Below, piece after piece: positions 25,705 through 34,315 of a stretch of 64,000 nucleotides of DNA (within the stretch, counting starts at the first letter, position 1; every line of letters starts with the position of its first letter). A program made the translations under genes and the position numbers. Origin of the DNA: UBA822 sp965249775 (GTDB lineage Bacteria; Gemmatimonadota; Gemmatimonadetes; Longimicrobiales; Gaopeijiaceae). Location: positions 1,302,001 to 1,366,000 of the forward strand of contig OZ252253.1 in assembly GCA_965249775.1 (NCBI GenBank), given 5' to 3'. The notes beneath the pieces are model-generated. The model was not told the origin of the DNA, ran no database searches, and worked only from the letters and a program-made list of their open reading frames with translations.

Positions 25705-27036
25705 TCAGGTGAGGGACTGCTCGGCCAACCGCTCCTGAATCCAACCCGGCACGGCCCCCGCGTCGACCCGCACCTGCTCGAGCGAGTCCCGATCTCGGAT
25801 CGTGACCGTGCCGTCTTCGGACGTCTGTCCGTCCACCGTGATGCACCACGGGGTGCCCGCTTCGTCCTGGCGCCGGTAGCGCCTACCGATGGAGCCCGCC
25901 GCATCGTAAAACGAGGGGATCGAGCGGGACCTCAGATCGGCGTTCAACTTCTGGGCGATCTCCGGCAGCCCATCCTTCTTGACCAGGGGGAATACGGCAG
26001 CCTTCAAGGGGGCGAGGCTCGGAATGAGCTTCAGAAGCACCCGCTCTTCTCCTTCCACTTCCTCCTCGGTATAGGCGTCGACCAGCGCCATCAGGACCGT
26101 GCGGTCCACGCCAACCGCGGTCTCGACCACGTAGGGCAGGAAGCGCTTCCCTGCCGCCGTATCGATGTACTCGAGCCGTTTGCCCGAGTACTCCTGATGC
26201 CGTCCGAGGTCGAAGTCGGTCCGGTTGTGAATTCCCTCGAGCTCCGTCCACCCGAAGGGATGCTCATACTCGATATCGAGCGCCTTCTTGGCATAGTGGG
26301 CCAGCTCGTCTGGTCCGTGCTCGTGGAAACGAAGCTTCTCCTTGCGAATCCCCAGCGAGAGATGCCACTCGAGGCGGGCGTTCATCCAGTAGTCGAACCA
26401 CTCCTCGTCGGTCCCGGGCTCCACGAAGAACTGGAGCTCCATCTGCTCGAACTCCCGCGTCCGGAAGATGAAGTTTCCCGGCGTGATCTCGTTCCGGAAT
26501 GCCTTTCCTATCTGCGCGATCCCGAATGGGACCTTTTGGCGCGCCGACGTCTGAATGTTCAGGAAGTTCACGTAAGAGCCCTGAGCCGTCTCGGGCCGCA
26601 GATAGATCAATGATGCGTCGTCCTCCACCGGGCCCATGAACGTCTTGAACATGAGGTTGAAGAGGCGGGGTTCGCCGAACGTGTCCTTGGTCCCGCAAGT
26701 GGGACACTGTCCGCCTTCTACCTCGGGGAGGTCCGCACGGAAGCGGCGGTGGCAGTTGCCGCACTCGACGAGGGGATCCGTGAAGCCGTCCACATGCCCG
26801 GAGGCCTCCCAGACCCGCGGATGCATCAGGATCGACGCGTCGAGTCCTTCGATGTCGTCTCTTTGATGCACCATCGTGCTCCACCACCGCTCCTTGACGT
26901 TGCGCTTCAGCTCGATGCCCAGCGGACCGTAGTCCCATACCGACCCGGTTCCGCCGTAGATTTCAGACGACTGAAAGATGAAGCCGCGGCGCTTGGCCAG
27001 GGACGTGAGCTTGTCCATCACGGAAGTTTCAGCCAT
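25705..27036 (-). CDS. glyQS: Glycyl-tRNA synthetase, class II dimeric type, 443 aa
   Basis: The alpha2-type GlyRS found in many bacteria, archaea and eukaryotes. Class II motif 2 is seen in GKAFRNEITPGNFIFRTREFEQME. A zinc-ribbon insert (CGNCHRRF...CPTCGTKD) lies around residues 98-125. The C-terminal anticodon-binding domain begins near residue 350. Motif 3 is in AVGVDRTVLMALVDAYTEEE. Length is normal for the short bacterial form. It charges tRNA-Gly. Confidence 0.96.
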   Translation of the reverse strand: MAETSVMDKLTSLAKRRGFIFQSSEIYGGTGSVWDYGPLGIELKRNVKERWWSTMVHQRDDIEGLDASILMHPRVWEASGHVDGFTDPLVECGNCHRRFRADLPEVEGGQCPTCGTKDTFGEPRLFNLMFKTFMGPVEDDASLIYLRPETAQGSYVNFLNIQTSARQKVPFGIAQIGKAFRNEITPGNFIFRTREFEQMELQFFVEPGTDEEWFDYWMNARLEWHLSLGIRKEKLRFHEHGPDELAHYAKKALDIEYEHPFGWTELEGIHNRTDFDLGRHQEYSGKRLEYIDTAAGKRFLPYVVETAVGVDRTVLMALVDAYTEEEVEGEERVLLKLIPSLAPLKAAVFPLVKKDGLPEIAQKLNADLRSRSIPSFYDAAGSIGRRYRRQDEAGTPWCITVDGQTSEDGTVTIRDRDSLEQVRVDAGAVPGWIQERLAEQSLT

Positions 27037-27228
27037 CGTGGTCGTCCAGAGAGTCCGGTGTCGTGGCGAATCGAAGCGACGGAAGCTAGATCAGCGCGCC
27101 CCAGGCATCAACTGATCAGTAAGGCTGTTGAAGGATTACAAGAACCCCGGAAGGGAGTGCGGGTATACTGGCGCAGCGTGGCTTGAAGAGGCCGCGAGCC
27201 CCGATACGTGTTTCCCAGGAGTGTTTCG

Positions 27229-27804
27229 ATGATAACGCTGACGGACAAAGCGATTGAAGTGGTTCGCGGCTATATAGGCCAGGACGATAGTGAGTTCACG
27301 GCGCTGCGGATCGGCATTTCCGGCACGCCCCTTTCGCCCGACTTCGAGCTCACGCTCGTAGGGCCGGACGACATTCGTGAGAGCGAGCAGAGCGTAGACG
27401 TGGGCGAGCTTACGATCGTCGTAGAGGAGGAGTCCGTCTCCCGCCTCGAGGGAGCGACAGTCGATTTCGTCCAGCGCGTGAATGAAAGTGGCTTCGAGGT
27501 ATCGTTGGCCAAGACCGCGCAGCCTGCGGCGCCGGTCCTCGAAGGGCCGCTCGCCGAGCGAGTGAAGACGGTCCTGGAAACGGAGATCAATCCCGCCATC
27601 GCCTCGCACGGCGGCACGATCACGCTGGTGGGCGTCCAAGACACCGAGATCTACCTGGAGATGGGCGGCGGATGCCAAGGGTGCGCCATGTCACGCATGA
27701 CGCTGCGCCAGGGTGTCGAGCGCATGGTCCGCCAAGCGGTGCCCGAGGTGAGCGTCATCCACGACGTCACCGACCATGAGTCGGGTGAGAATCCGTTCTT
27801 CTAG
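27229..27804 (+). CDS. NfuA-type Fe-S cluster carrier, 191 aa
   Basis: A two-domain protein. The N-terminal half (about 1-100) is an A-type/HesB-like scaffold without its cysteines (ITLTDKAIEVVRGYIG, LRIGISGTPLSPDFELTL). The C-terminal half is a NifU-like thioredoxin-fold domain with the cluster-binding CxxC (MGGGCQGCAMSRMTLRQGVE). Such proteins carry 4Fe-4S clusters to apo-enzymes, particularly under oxidative stress. Start set at 27229 with AGGAG 7 nt upstream; a longer frame from 27208 exists. It lies 41 nt ahead of the malonate transporter genes on the same strand. Confidence 0.92.
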   Translation: MITLTDKAIEVVRGYIGQDDSEFTALRIGISGTPLSPDFELTLVGPDDIRESEQSVDVGELTIVVEEESVSRLEGATVDFVQRVNESGFEVSLAKTAQPAAPVLEGPLAERVKTVLETEINPAIASHGGTITLVGVQDTEIYLEMGGGCQGCAMSRMTLRQGVERMVRQAVPEVSVIHDVTDHESGENPFF

Positions 27805-27845
27805 AAATCCGACCTGACCCCTAAGGCAGTGTTCCGGTACCGCCC

Positions 27846-28244
27846 GTGGTGATATACGGCGTAGCATTGCTTGCCGGGTGCATGCTGGCCGGCGCGTTCA
27901 TAGGGGAGCTGATCGGGCTACTGATTGGCATCGACGCGAATGTCGGCGGTGTCGGTATCTCCATGTTGCTGCTGATTCTGGTCGCTGCGAAAGGGCAGGC
28001 CAGCGGTCGCCTCCGCCCCATCTCCGCGACGGGCATCACCTTCTGGAGTGGAATCTACATACCGGTAGTGGTGGCGATGGCGGCCAGCCAGAACGTGGTG
28101 GCGGCGGTAAGAGGCGGGACCGCTGCAGTGCTGGCCGGTGTCCTGGCCGTCGTCGTCAGCTGTGCCCTGGTGCCGTTGCTCAGTCGCATCGGCGGTGAAC
28201 GGCCGCCCCCACTGCCGGACCCAGACGTCGAGCAAAGCGCGTGA
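27846..28244 (+). CDS. madL: Malonate transporter subunit MadL, 132 aa
   Basis: A small membrane protein with four hydrophobic segments (about 3-25, 38-54, 65-85, 92-112) and the MadL pattern MVIYGVALLAGCMLAGAFIG. Together with MadM it forms a Na+-dependent malonate importer. The GTG start at 27846 is followed by an equally possible GTG at 27849. The stop overlaps the start of madM as GTGA. Confidence 0.9.
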   Translation: MVIYGVALLAGCMLAGAFIGELIGLLIGIDANVGGVGISMLLLILVAAKGQASGRLRPISATGITFWSGIYIPVVVAMAASQNVVAAVRGGTAAVLAGVLAVVVSCALVPLLSRIGGERPPPLPDPDVEQSA

Positions 28245-29014
28245 CCACCGTGATCGACCTAATGGCGGGGGTAATGAGCCGGTATGGCTTGATTACCGCT
28301 TTCGCTGTCGTGGGAATCACCGTGTGGGTGTCCTATCAACTGTCAGGGCGCCTGACCAGGGGACACCTCCACGGGTCGGCTATCGCCATCATGCTGGGCC
28401 TGTTGGCAGCATACGTGGGAGGTGTCGTGACCGGAGGGGACCGCGGCATCGCCGATCTGGAGGTATTGGCCGGTATCGGATTGATGGGCGGCGGCATGCT
28501 TCGGGACTTCGCGATCATTGCCACCGCTTTCGGCGTGAATACCAAGGAGTTGGCGCGCGCCGGAGTGAGTGGGGTCATCTCTCTGTTTGCCGGCGTGTTC
28601 GTATCGTTTGGGATCGGGGCGGCGGTGGCCTACGCTTTCGGCTATACCGATGCCGTGAGCATGACCACGATCGGCGGCGGTGCCGCCACCTACATCGTGG
28701 GGCCCGTTACCGGTGCAGCCATCGGGGCTAGCTCGGACGTGATGGCGCTCAGCATCGCCGCCGGGCTGGTCAAATCCATGCTGGTAATGGCTGGAACACC
28801 GTTTGTCGCGCCGCTGATCGGATTGAACAATCCGCGTTCGGCCATGATCTATGGTGGCCTCATGGGCACTACGAGCGGAGTGGCGGGCGGGCTGGCCGCC
28901 ACCGATGAACGCCTGGTCCCTTATGGCGCGATGACGGCCACGTTCTATACTGGCTTGGGTGCCCTGTTAGGGCCTTCGGTGATTTTTGTGATCATCAGGG
29001 CGATCATGGGCTAG
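28241..29014 (+). CDS. madM: Malonate transporter subunit MadM, 257 aa
   Basis: A membrane protein with about seven to eight helices; MadM features are the glycine-rich segments GVVTGGDRGIADLEVLAGIG and MTTIGGGAATYIVGPVTG. It works with MadL in malonate uptake. The GTG start overlaps the madL stop as GTGA, confirming an operon. The malonyl-CoA synthetase follows 47 nt downstream. I see no biotin-dependent malonate decarboxylase in the window, so activation to malonyl-CoA is the likely first step. Confidence 0.92.
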   Translation: MTTVIDLMAGVMSRYGLITAFAVVGITVWVSYQLSGRLTRGHLHGSAIAIMLGLLAAYVGGVVTGGDRGIADLEVLAGIGLMGGGMLRDFAIIATAFGVNTKELARAGVSGVISLFAGVFVSFGIGAAVAYAFGYTDAVSMTTIGGGAATYIVGPVTGAAIGASSDVMALSIAAGLVKSMLVMAGTPFVAPLIGLNNPRSAMIYGGLMGTTSGVAGGLAATDERLVPYGAMTATFYTGLGALLGPSVIFVIIRAIMG

Positions 29015-29061
29015 CAGCTCGTTTCTGACACGACGCGGCTGGATCGAGGAGAGAGCCAAGC

Positions 29062-30552
29062 ATGCCTGAACTCGAGTTGGTTCGGCGGGCAAAGAGTTTC
29101 GGGGACCGGGTCGCGCTGACATCAGGCGGTCACGATCATTCGTACGACTCGCTGCTGTCGGTGTCGGAGGGAATCGCGGCTGCTCTGCTCGACGGGTCGA
29201 CCGACTTGGCGGAAGAGCGCGTCGCTTTTCTCATCCCGGGGAGCTTCGAGTACGCAGCCGTCCAGTGGGGCATCTGGAGGGCCGGAGGGATCGCCGTGCC
29301 GCTGAGCCTGTCCGCGGCGGACCCCGAGCTCGAACACGTGATCGCCGACGCCGGGGTCGATCGAATCATCGCGCCCGAGGATTCACTGGAGGAGCTCAGG
29401 CCGCTTTGTGATCGGCTTTCGAAGCCCCTGCTCGGTCTCGAGGAGATCTCATCGCCACAGTCCGTGCCGTTGCCACAGCTAGAGGCCGACAGACGGGCAA
29501 TGATTCTCTACACCAGTGGCACGACCGCCAAACCCAAAGGTGTCGTGAGCACTCACGCCAACATTCAGGCACAGATCACGACGCTGACAGAGGCTTGGGG
29601 TTGGCAATCGGAAGACTCGATTCCTCTGTTTCTGCCGCTGCATCACGTTCACGGCATCGTCAACGTGATGAGTTGTGCGTTGTGGTCGGGGGCCCGAGTG
29701 GACTGTTTCGGCTCTTTCGATGCACCGGCGGTCCTGGAGCGCATAGCAGACAAGCAGTATTCGGTCTTCATGGCGGTCCCGACCGTCTACGTCAAGCTGA
29801 TCCGGGTCCTGGAGGCTGCCGACGACGGAGATCGGGCACGATACACCGACGGATTCGCACACATGCGACTGATGGTGTCGGGTTCGGCCGCGCTGCCGGC
29901 CAGTGTGCACGAGCAGTGGACTGATTTGACCGGACAGAAACTTCTCGAGCGCTACGGCATGACCGAAATCGGGATGGCGCTCTCCAACCCCCTCGACGGG
30001 GAGCGCAGGCCCGGTGCCGTGGGCCAGGCGCTGCCAGGCGTCGTCATCAGATTGATCAGCGAATCGGGCGAGCTGATCGAAGCGGAGGGCGAACCCGGAG
30101 AGATTCAGGTTCGCGGGCCCGCGGTGTTCTCCGAGTACTGGGACAAGCCCGACGTGACACGGGACTCGTTCGTGGACGGATGGTTCCGTACCGGTGATAT
30201 GGCGGTGCTGGAGGACGGATATTACCGCATCATGGGTCGCCTGTCGGTGGACATCATCAAGTCCGGCGGATACAAGCTCTCGGCCCTGGAAATCGAGGCT
30301 ACCTTGCTGACGCATCCGGTGATCAGCGAGTGTGCCGTGGTTGGCTTGCCGGACGATACCTGGGGGGAGGTGGTGGCCGTTGCGGTCGTGGCCCGTGACG
30401 GGGAACAAATCGAACTCCCGGATCTGAAGGAGTGGGCCTCCGAGCGCATGTCCGACTACAAGATTCCCAGGTCGCTGTTGCTGCTGGAGGATCTGCCGAA
30501 AAACGCCATGGGCAAGGTGACCAAGCCTGCCATCCGAGATCTTTTCGACTGA
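29062..30552 (+). CDS. Malonyl-CoA synthetase-like acyl-CoA ligase (ANL superfamily), 496 aa
   Basis: Adenylate-forming enzyme with all core motifs: A3 (ILYTSGTTAKPKGV, about 151-164), A5 (LLERYGMTEIGMA), A8 (GWFRTGDMAVLEDGYY, GRLSVDIIKSGGYK) and the catalytic A10 Lys (DLPKNAMGKVTK). The short N-terminus and close fit to the MatB type, plus its place after MadLM, indicate malonate as substrate (malonate + ATP + CoA to malonyl-CoA). GAGGAGAGAG precedes the ATG. Other short dicarboxylates or methylmalonate remain possible. Confidence 0.88.
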   Translation: MPELELVRRAKSFGDRVALTSGGHDHSYDSLLSVSEGIAAALLDGSTDLAEERVAFLIPGSFEYAAVQWGIWRAGGIAVPLSLSAADPELEHVIADAGVDRIIAPEDSLEELRPLCDRLSKPLLGLEEISSPQSVPLPQLEADRRAMILYTSGTTAKPKGVVSTHANIQAQITTLTEAWGWQSEDSIPLFLPLHHVHGIVNVMSCALWSGARVDCFGSFDAPAVLERIADKQYSVFMAVPTVYVKLIRVLEAADDGDRARYTDGFAHMRLMVSGSAALPASVHEQWTDLTGQKLLERYGMTEIGMALSNPLDGERRPGAVGQALPGVVIRLISESGELIEAEGEPGEIQVRGPAVFSEYWDKPDVTRDSFVDGWFRTGDMAVLEDGYYRIMGRLSVDIIKSGGYKLSALEIEATLLTHPVISECAVVGLPDDTWGEVVAVAVVARDGEQIELPDLKEWASERMSDYKIPRSLLLLEDLPKNAMGKVTKPAIRDLFD

Positions 30553-30572
30553 AGGGGGCAAGCGAGCACACC

Positions 30573-31697
30573 ATGGACCATCTGAATCGTCGAGAATTCG
30601 TCAGGAAGGCGGGCCTCGGAGCCGCAGGAACGAGCATTCTGGCCGGTTGCGAGAGCCCCGAAACGCAAAGTGCCGGCGGGGACGGCGACGCCTCCGGTCC
30701 TCGAGTCAGCTGGCGCATGGCCACGAGCTTTCCGACGAGTCTGGACATTCTTCACGGGACCGCCCTCCTCGTCGCGGATCGGGTCGAGGCCCTTACTGGC
30801 GGCCGCTTCACCATCCGAGTGTTCTCGGCGGGCGAGCTCATTCCCGGGCTTCAGGTGATGGATGGCGTACAGGCCGGCACGGTGCACGCTGGCTACACCA
30901 GTGACTACTACTACATCGGCAAGAACCCGGCACTCGCGTTCGGAACTTCCATCCCCTTCGGGCTCAACGCGCGCCAGCAGACGGCCTGGCTGAACCAGGG
31001 CGGTGGGGTGGATCTGCTCCGGGAGATTTACTCGGACTTCGGAATAATCCCGATTCCCTGCGGTAACACAGGAGCCCAGTTCGGCGGGTGGTTTCGGAGA
31101 CCCATCGAAACCCTTGCGGACCTGCGGGGCCTGAGCATGCGAATCCCCGGGCTCGCGGGAGAGATCATGGCACGCCTGGGCATCACGGTCCACGTCCTCG
31201 CCGCCCCAGACGTCTACCCGGCGTTGGAGCGTGGTGTGATCGACGCCGTGGAGTTTATAGGACCGTACGACGACGAGAAGCTCGGATTCCACGAGATCGC
31301 GAAGAACTACTACGTGCCGGGGTGGTGGGAGCCGGGACCGTCGACCGTTCTACAGATCGGCCTCGACGCATGGAACGACCTGCCCCTCACGTACCAAGCC
31401 GCGCTGGAGAGCGCATGCAACGATGCCACCCTCATGATGATGGCCCGGTATGACGCGGAGAGCCCCGCGGCCTTGGAACGTCTCACCAACGAACAGGGCG
31501 TGACCTTGAGAAGGTTCTCGGACGAAATCCTCGAGGCCGCCTGGACCGAGAGCAACGCCTACCTCGAGGAGCAGGCCGCGGCGGACGAGGACTTCCGAAG
31601 GGTCTACACGTCGTGGAGTGAGTTCCGGGACCGGAGCTTCCCCTACTTTGCCAGCAACGAGTCGGTGTACGCCGAGTTCGCGTTCTCCAGGACTTAG
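30573..31697 (+). CDS. TRAP transporter substrate-binding protein (DctP family), 374 aa
   Basis: Periplasmic receptor of a tripartite ATP-independent transporter. The N-terminus has a Tat-like signal (NRREFVRKAGLGAAGTSILAGC) that also gives a lipobox Cys. Then come DctP features: RMATSFPTSLDIL, RVFSAGELIPGLQVMDGVQAG, LRGLSMRIPGLAGEIMARLG and a substrate-contact Arg in the RIPG region. It belongs to the mannitol/chloroaromatic/2-oxo-acid-like DctP branch with tryptophan-rich lobe (VPGWWEPGP). It ends the malonate operon, 20 nt after the ligase. The DctQM membrane subunits are encoded on the opposite strand at 32460-34312. Confidence 0.92.
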   Translation: MDHLNRREFVRKAGLGAAGTSILAGCESPETQSAGGDGDASGPRVSWRMATSFPTSLDILHGTALLVADRVEALTGGRFTIRVFSAGELIPGLQVMDGVQAGTVHAGYTSDYYYIGKNPALAFGTSIPFGLNARQQTAWLNQGGGVDLLREIYSDFGIIPIPCGNTGAQFGGWFRRPIETLADLRGLSMRIPGLAGEIMARLGITVHVLAAPDVYPALERGVIDAVEFIGPYDDEKLGFHEIAKNYYVPGWWEPGPSTVLQIGLDAWNDLPLTYQAALESACNDATLMMMARYDAESPAALERLTNEQGVTLRRFSDEILEAAWTESNAYLEEQAAADEDFRRVYTSWSEFRDRSFPYFASNESVYAEFAFSRT

Positions 31698-31814
31698 AAC
31701 GCCGACCCACCGTACCTCATCCACAGCTTTCTGAAACCGATGGGGCTTCCGACCTGAAGCCGCGCCGAATTCGATCTCCTCAGCGCCGCAAGAGACCTCC
31801 CTCTGGCATGAATG

Positions 31815-31867
31815 TTGCTCCCCAACCGTCGCATGTATATGTAGGAAAGTGACTTAAGAGTGACTTA
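31815..31867 (+). promoter_or_regulatory. Candidate promoter and 9-bp direct repeat upstream of the 31882 lipoprotein gene
   Basis: A 9-mer AGTGACTTA occurs twice, at 31848-31856 and 31859-31867 (11-bp period, same helix face). It lies just ahead of a GGGAG ribosome site. Upstream are a weak TTGCTC (31815) and TATATG (31836), only 15 bp apart. The repeat fits an operator for a regulator binding side by side. The promoter call is weak. Nothing else was seen in 31698-31881. Confidence 0.3.
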
Positions 31868-31881
31868 CGGGAGACAACGAA

Positions 31882-32454
31882 ATGAAATTACGACCTATTC
31901 GATACACGCTTTTCTGGGCGGCCGCCGCCATCGCCTTCGTTGGCTGCGGTGACGATCCGCTCGATCCCAATGTGACGGGAATAGTGAATGTGGTAGTGGG
32001 CGACAACCCCGCGGGGGCGGCGGGATTCATGGGTACGGCGAATGGCAACTACCGAGCGCAGCTAATCTCGACCGGAGATGAAGTGGTGTCCATGGGCTCG
32101 CTCAACGGCATCTCGGTGACGCTTCAGAGCTCGACCTCGACCTCGGTCCACGGGGCCCAGAGCGTCCCGGCCGGCAAGTATGATCGGGTGCGCCTCACCT
32201 TGTCCGGGGTCACCTTCGACGTCACCGATGCCGGCACGACCTTCACCAACACGGGCTCGTCCGTGGCGGGCGACACCACCAACTTGGAAGTGGAAGTATC
32301 CGTGAGCGAGTTCACCGTGTCTGAGGGTGGGACCACAGCCAGCGTCATAATCGATCTGAATGTGGAGGGTTGGCTCACCGACGCGATGCTGACGGCGGGT
32401 GTGATCGCTGAAGGCGACGTGACAGGTGTGACCGCGGGGGCGACCGGCGGCTGA
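31882..32454 (+). CDS. Lipoprotein of DUF4382-like type, 190 aa
   Basis: Lipoprotein signal with lipobox (AFVGCG, Cys about residue 22). The exported part is a beta-rich domain (LNGISVTLQSSTSTSVHG, VPAGKYDRVRLTLSGVTF, VSVSEFTVSEGGTT) resembling DUF4382-type surface proteins. A role in binding or adhesion cannot be told from sequence. It lies between the convergent TRAP receptor gene and DctQM genes, with 5 nt to the DctM stop on the other strand, and is probably a separate unit. Confidence 0.7.
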   Translation: MKLRPIRYTLFWAAAAIAFVGCGDDPLDPNVTGIVNVVVGDNPAGAAGFMGTANGNYRAQLISTGDEVVSMGSLNGISVTLQSSTSTSVHGAQSVPAGKYDRVRLTLSGVTFDVTDAGTTFTNTGSSVAGDTTNLEVEVSVSEFTVSEGGTTASVIIDLNVEGWLTDAMLTAGVIAEGDVTGVTAGATGG

Positions 32455-32459
32455 GTCCG

Positions 32460-33761
32460 TCACACCCAGATCCACGCGATCAAACCCCCGAGCACGATCA
32501 ACTGGATCACGATGAACGGAATGACCCCGCGGTAGATCGTGGTCGTAGGAATGTTTGGCGGGGCGACACCCCTGAGGTAGAAGAGTGAGAAGCCGAACGG
32601 GGGTGTGAGGAACGACGTCTGGATGTTCACGGCCAATACGATCCCCAGCCACGTCAGGTCGAGGCCCAGGATCTGGGCAGGCGCCACGATCAACGGCACG
32701 ATGATGAAGGCGATCTCGAAGAAGTCGATGAAGAAGCCGAGCCCGAAGACCACGGCGTTGACGACCAGGAGGAAGCCGAGCGATCCGCCTGGGAGGCCGG
32801 TCAGCATGTCGGCGATCCAGAGATCGCCCTCGAGCCCGCGGAATACGAGCGTGAACACGGTCGAGCCGATCAGCAGGAACATGACCATGATTGTCAGGCG
32901 CGTCGTCTCGCGCATGGCGGCCTTCAGTGCCTCCATGGACAGGCGCCGGCGCACGGCAGCGAGCCCCATCGCGCCCAAGGCACCCAGCGACCCGGCCTCT
33001 GTCGGTGTGGCAACACCGGCGAAGATGCTGCCCAGCACCACCAGAATCAGGACCAACGGCGGGAGCATTGAGCCCATGACGCGGCGGAGCAGCTCTGTAC
33101 CACCGATGTCGAGCGACTCCTCGGGCATGGCGGGTGCCTCGTCCGGCCGCACGATGGCGACGCCGATCACGTAGACCACGTACGCCCCCGTCAGGATCAG
33201 CCCCGGGACCAGAGCCGCGCGGAAGAGCGCGCCGACCGACACGCCCAGCTGATCGGCGAGCACGATCAACACGATGCTTGGCGGGATGATCTGCCCCAAC
33301 GTGCCGGCTGCGGCGATGACCCCGAGTGTCAGCTCGTCCTTGTAGCCGTTTCGCGCCATCACCGGGAGCGAGATCAGCCCCATCGCGGTTACCGACGCCC
33401 CAACCACACCGGTCGCGGCAGCCAGCAACGCGCCCACGCCGATGACGCCGATCGCCAACCCGCCCCGGAAACGGCCGAACAGAATGCCGATCGTCTCCAG
33501 AAGGTCTTCGGCCAAGTCGGACTTCTCGAGGACCGTGCCCATGAAGATGAAGAAGGGGATGGCCAGGAGCGTGTAGTTCGCCATGATCCCGAACGTCCGG
33601 TCCGGAAGCGCCCGTAACAGGACGAGATCGAAGTGCCCTACCAGGGCTCCCAGGAGGGAGAAAACCAAGGCGACGCCGGCAAGCGCAAACGCGACCGGGT
33701 ACCCTGTGAAGATGAGAGCGAGCGCCCCCAGAAACATGGCCGGCCCCCAGACCTCTGGCAC
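32460..33761 (-). CDS. TRAP transporter large permease (DctM), 433 aa
   Basis: About 12-13 hydrophobic helices, with DctM hallmarks: GYPVAFALAGVALVFSLLG at the N-terminus, AIPFFIFMGTVLEKSDLAEDLL, GVGALLAAATGVVGASVTAMGLISLPVM and GQIIPPSIVLIVLADQLG. It drives Na+- or H+-coupled uptake of the ligand delivered by the DctP receptor. The GTG start overlaps the DctQ stop (TAGTG), so the two are translationally coupled. Confidence 0.95.
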   Translation of the reverse strand: MPEVWGPAMFLGALALIFTGYPVAFALAGVALVFSLLGALVGHFDLVLLRALPDRTFGIMANYTLLAIPFFIFMGTVLEKSDLAEDLLETIGILFGRFRGGLAIGVIGVGALLAAATGVVGASVTAMGLISLPVMARNGYKDELTLGVIAAAGTLGQIIPPSIVLIVLADQLGVSVGALFRAALVPGLILTGAYVVYVIGVAIVRPDEAPAMPEESLDIGGTELLRRVMGSMLPPLVLILVVLGSIFAGVATPTEAGSLGALGAMGLAAVRRRLSMEALKAAMRETTRLTIMVMFLLIGSTVFTLVFRGLEGDLWIADMLTGLPGGSLGFLLVVNAVVFGLGFFIDFFEIAFIIVPLIVAPAQILGLDLTWLGIVLAVNIQTSFLTPPFGFSLFYLRGVAPPNIPTTTIYRGVIPFIVIQLIVLGGLIAWIWV

Positions 33762-34312
33762 TAGTCGCCCTCGGCCACTGGTTTGGGGGGCCGTTCATCA
33801 CCCGCCAGGATCGCAGCGTTCTTCACGATCTGGCTGAGCGCCTGAAGAAGGAGGAGAAAGAACGCCACGAGGATGACGGCCTTGATGGGATAACGCGGCA
33901 GGCCACCGGGATCGGGCGAGGCCTCGAGGATGGCCCAGCTACGGTACACCGGCCCCCACGAGACCCAGAGCATCAATGCGGCGAAGGGGACCAGAAAGAG
34001 AACCGAGCCGACCAGGTCGATCCAAGCGCGTGCCCGGCGTCCCAACCGCGAGTACAGCACGTCGACGCGAACGTGGTAGTCATGGTTCAGCCCGTACGCG
34101 GCTCCCATCAGAAAGATGAGGCTGAAGAGGTACCATTGGAGATCGAGGTACGCATTCGAGCTGAGCGATACGCCGGTGTAGCGACCCGCGTAGCGGGCGA
34201 TGGCGTTGAACGCTCCGATGACTACCGTGACCAGCGCAAGCCACTGGATGGCCGATCCGATCCGGTCATTGAGCCGGTCGATCGCGGCGGAGATTCGCTG
34301 GAGTGACCTCAC
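33761..34312 (-). CDS. TRAP transporter small permease (DctQ), 183 aa
   Basis: A four-helix membrane protein. It has an N-terminal amphipathic start, then WLALVTVVIGAFNAIARY, a second helix (WYLFSLIFLMGAAYGL) followed by the DctQ motif NHDYHVRVDVLYSRL, then two more helices. It is the scaffold for DctM. The gene begins 4 nt after the ArsA-family ATPase stop, so it is on the CstA transcript and not with the DctP gene. Confidence 0.92.
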   Translation of the reverse strand: MRSLQRISAAIDRLNDRIGSAIQWLALVTVVIGAFNAIARYAGRYTGVSLSSNAYLDLQWYLFSLIFLMGAAYGLNHDYHVRVDVLYSRLGRRARAWIDLVGSVLFLVPFAALMLWVSWGPVYRSWAILEASPDPGGLPRYPIKAVILVAFFLLLLQALSQIVKNAAILAGDERPPKPVAEGD

Positions 34313-34315
34313 GAC

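Noticed and set aside
24042..25904. Minus-strand 620-codon frame overlapping the NSS transporter
   Set aside because: Another phase of the transporter gene; Arg/Gly/Asp-rich with no domain. The transporter frame carries clear LeuT motifs.
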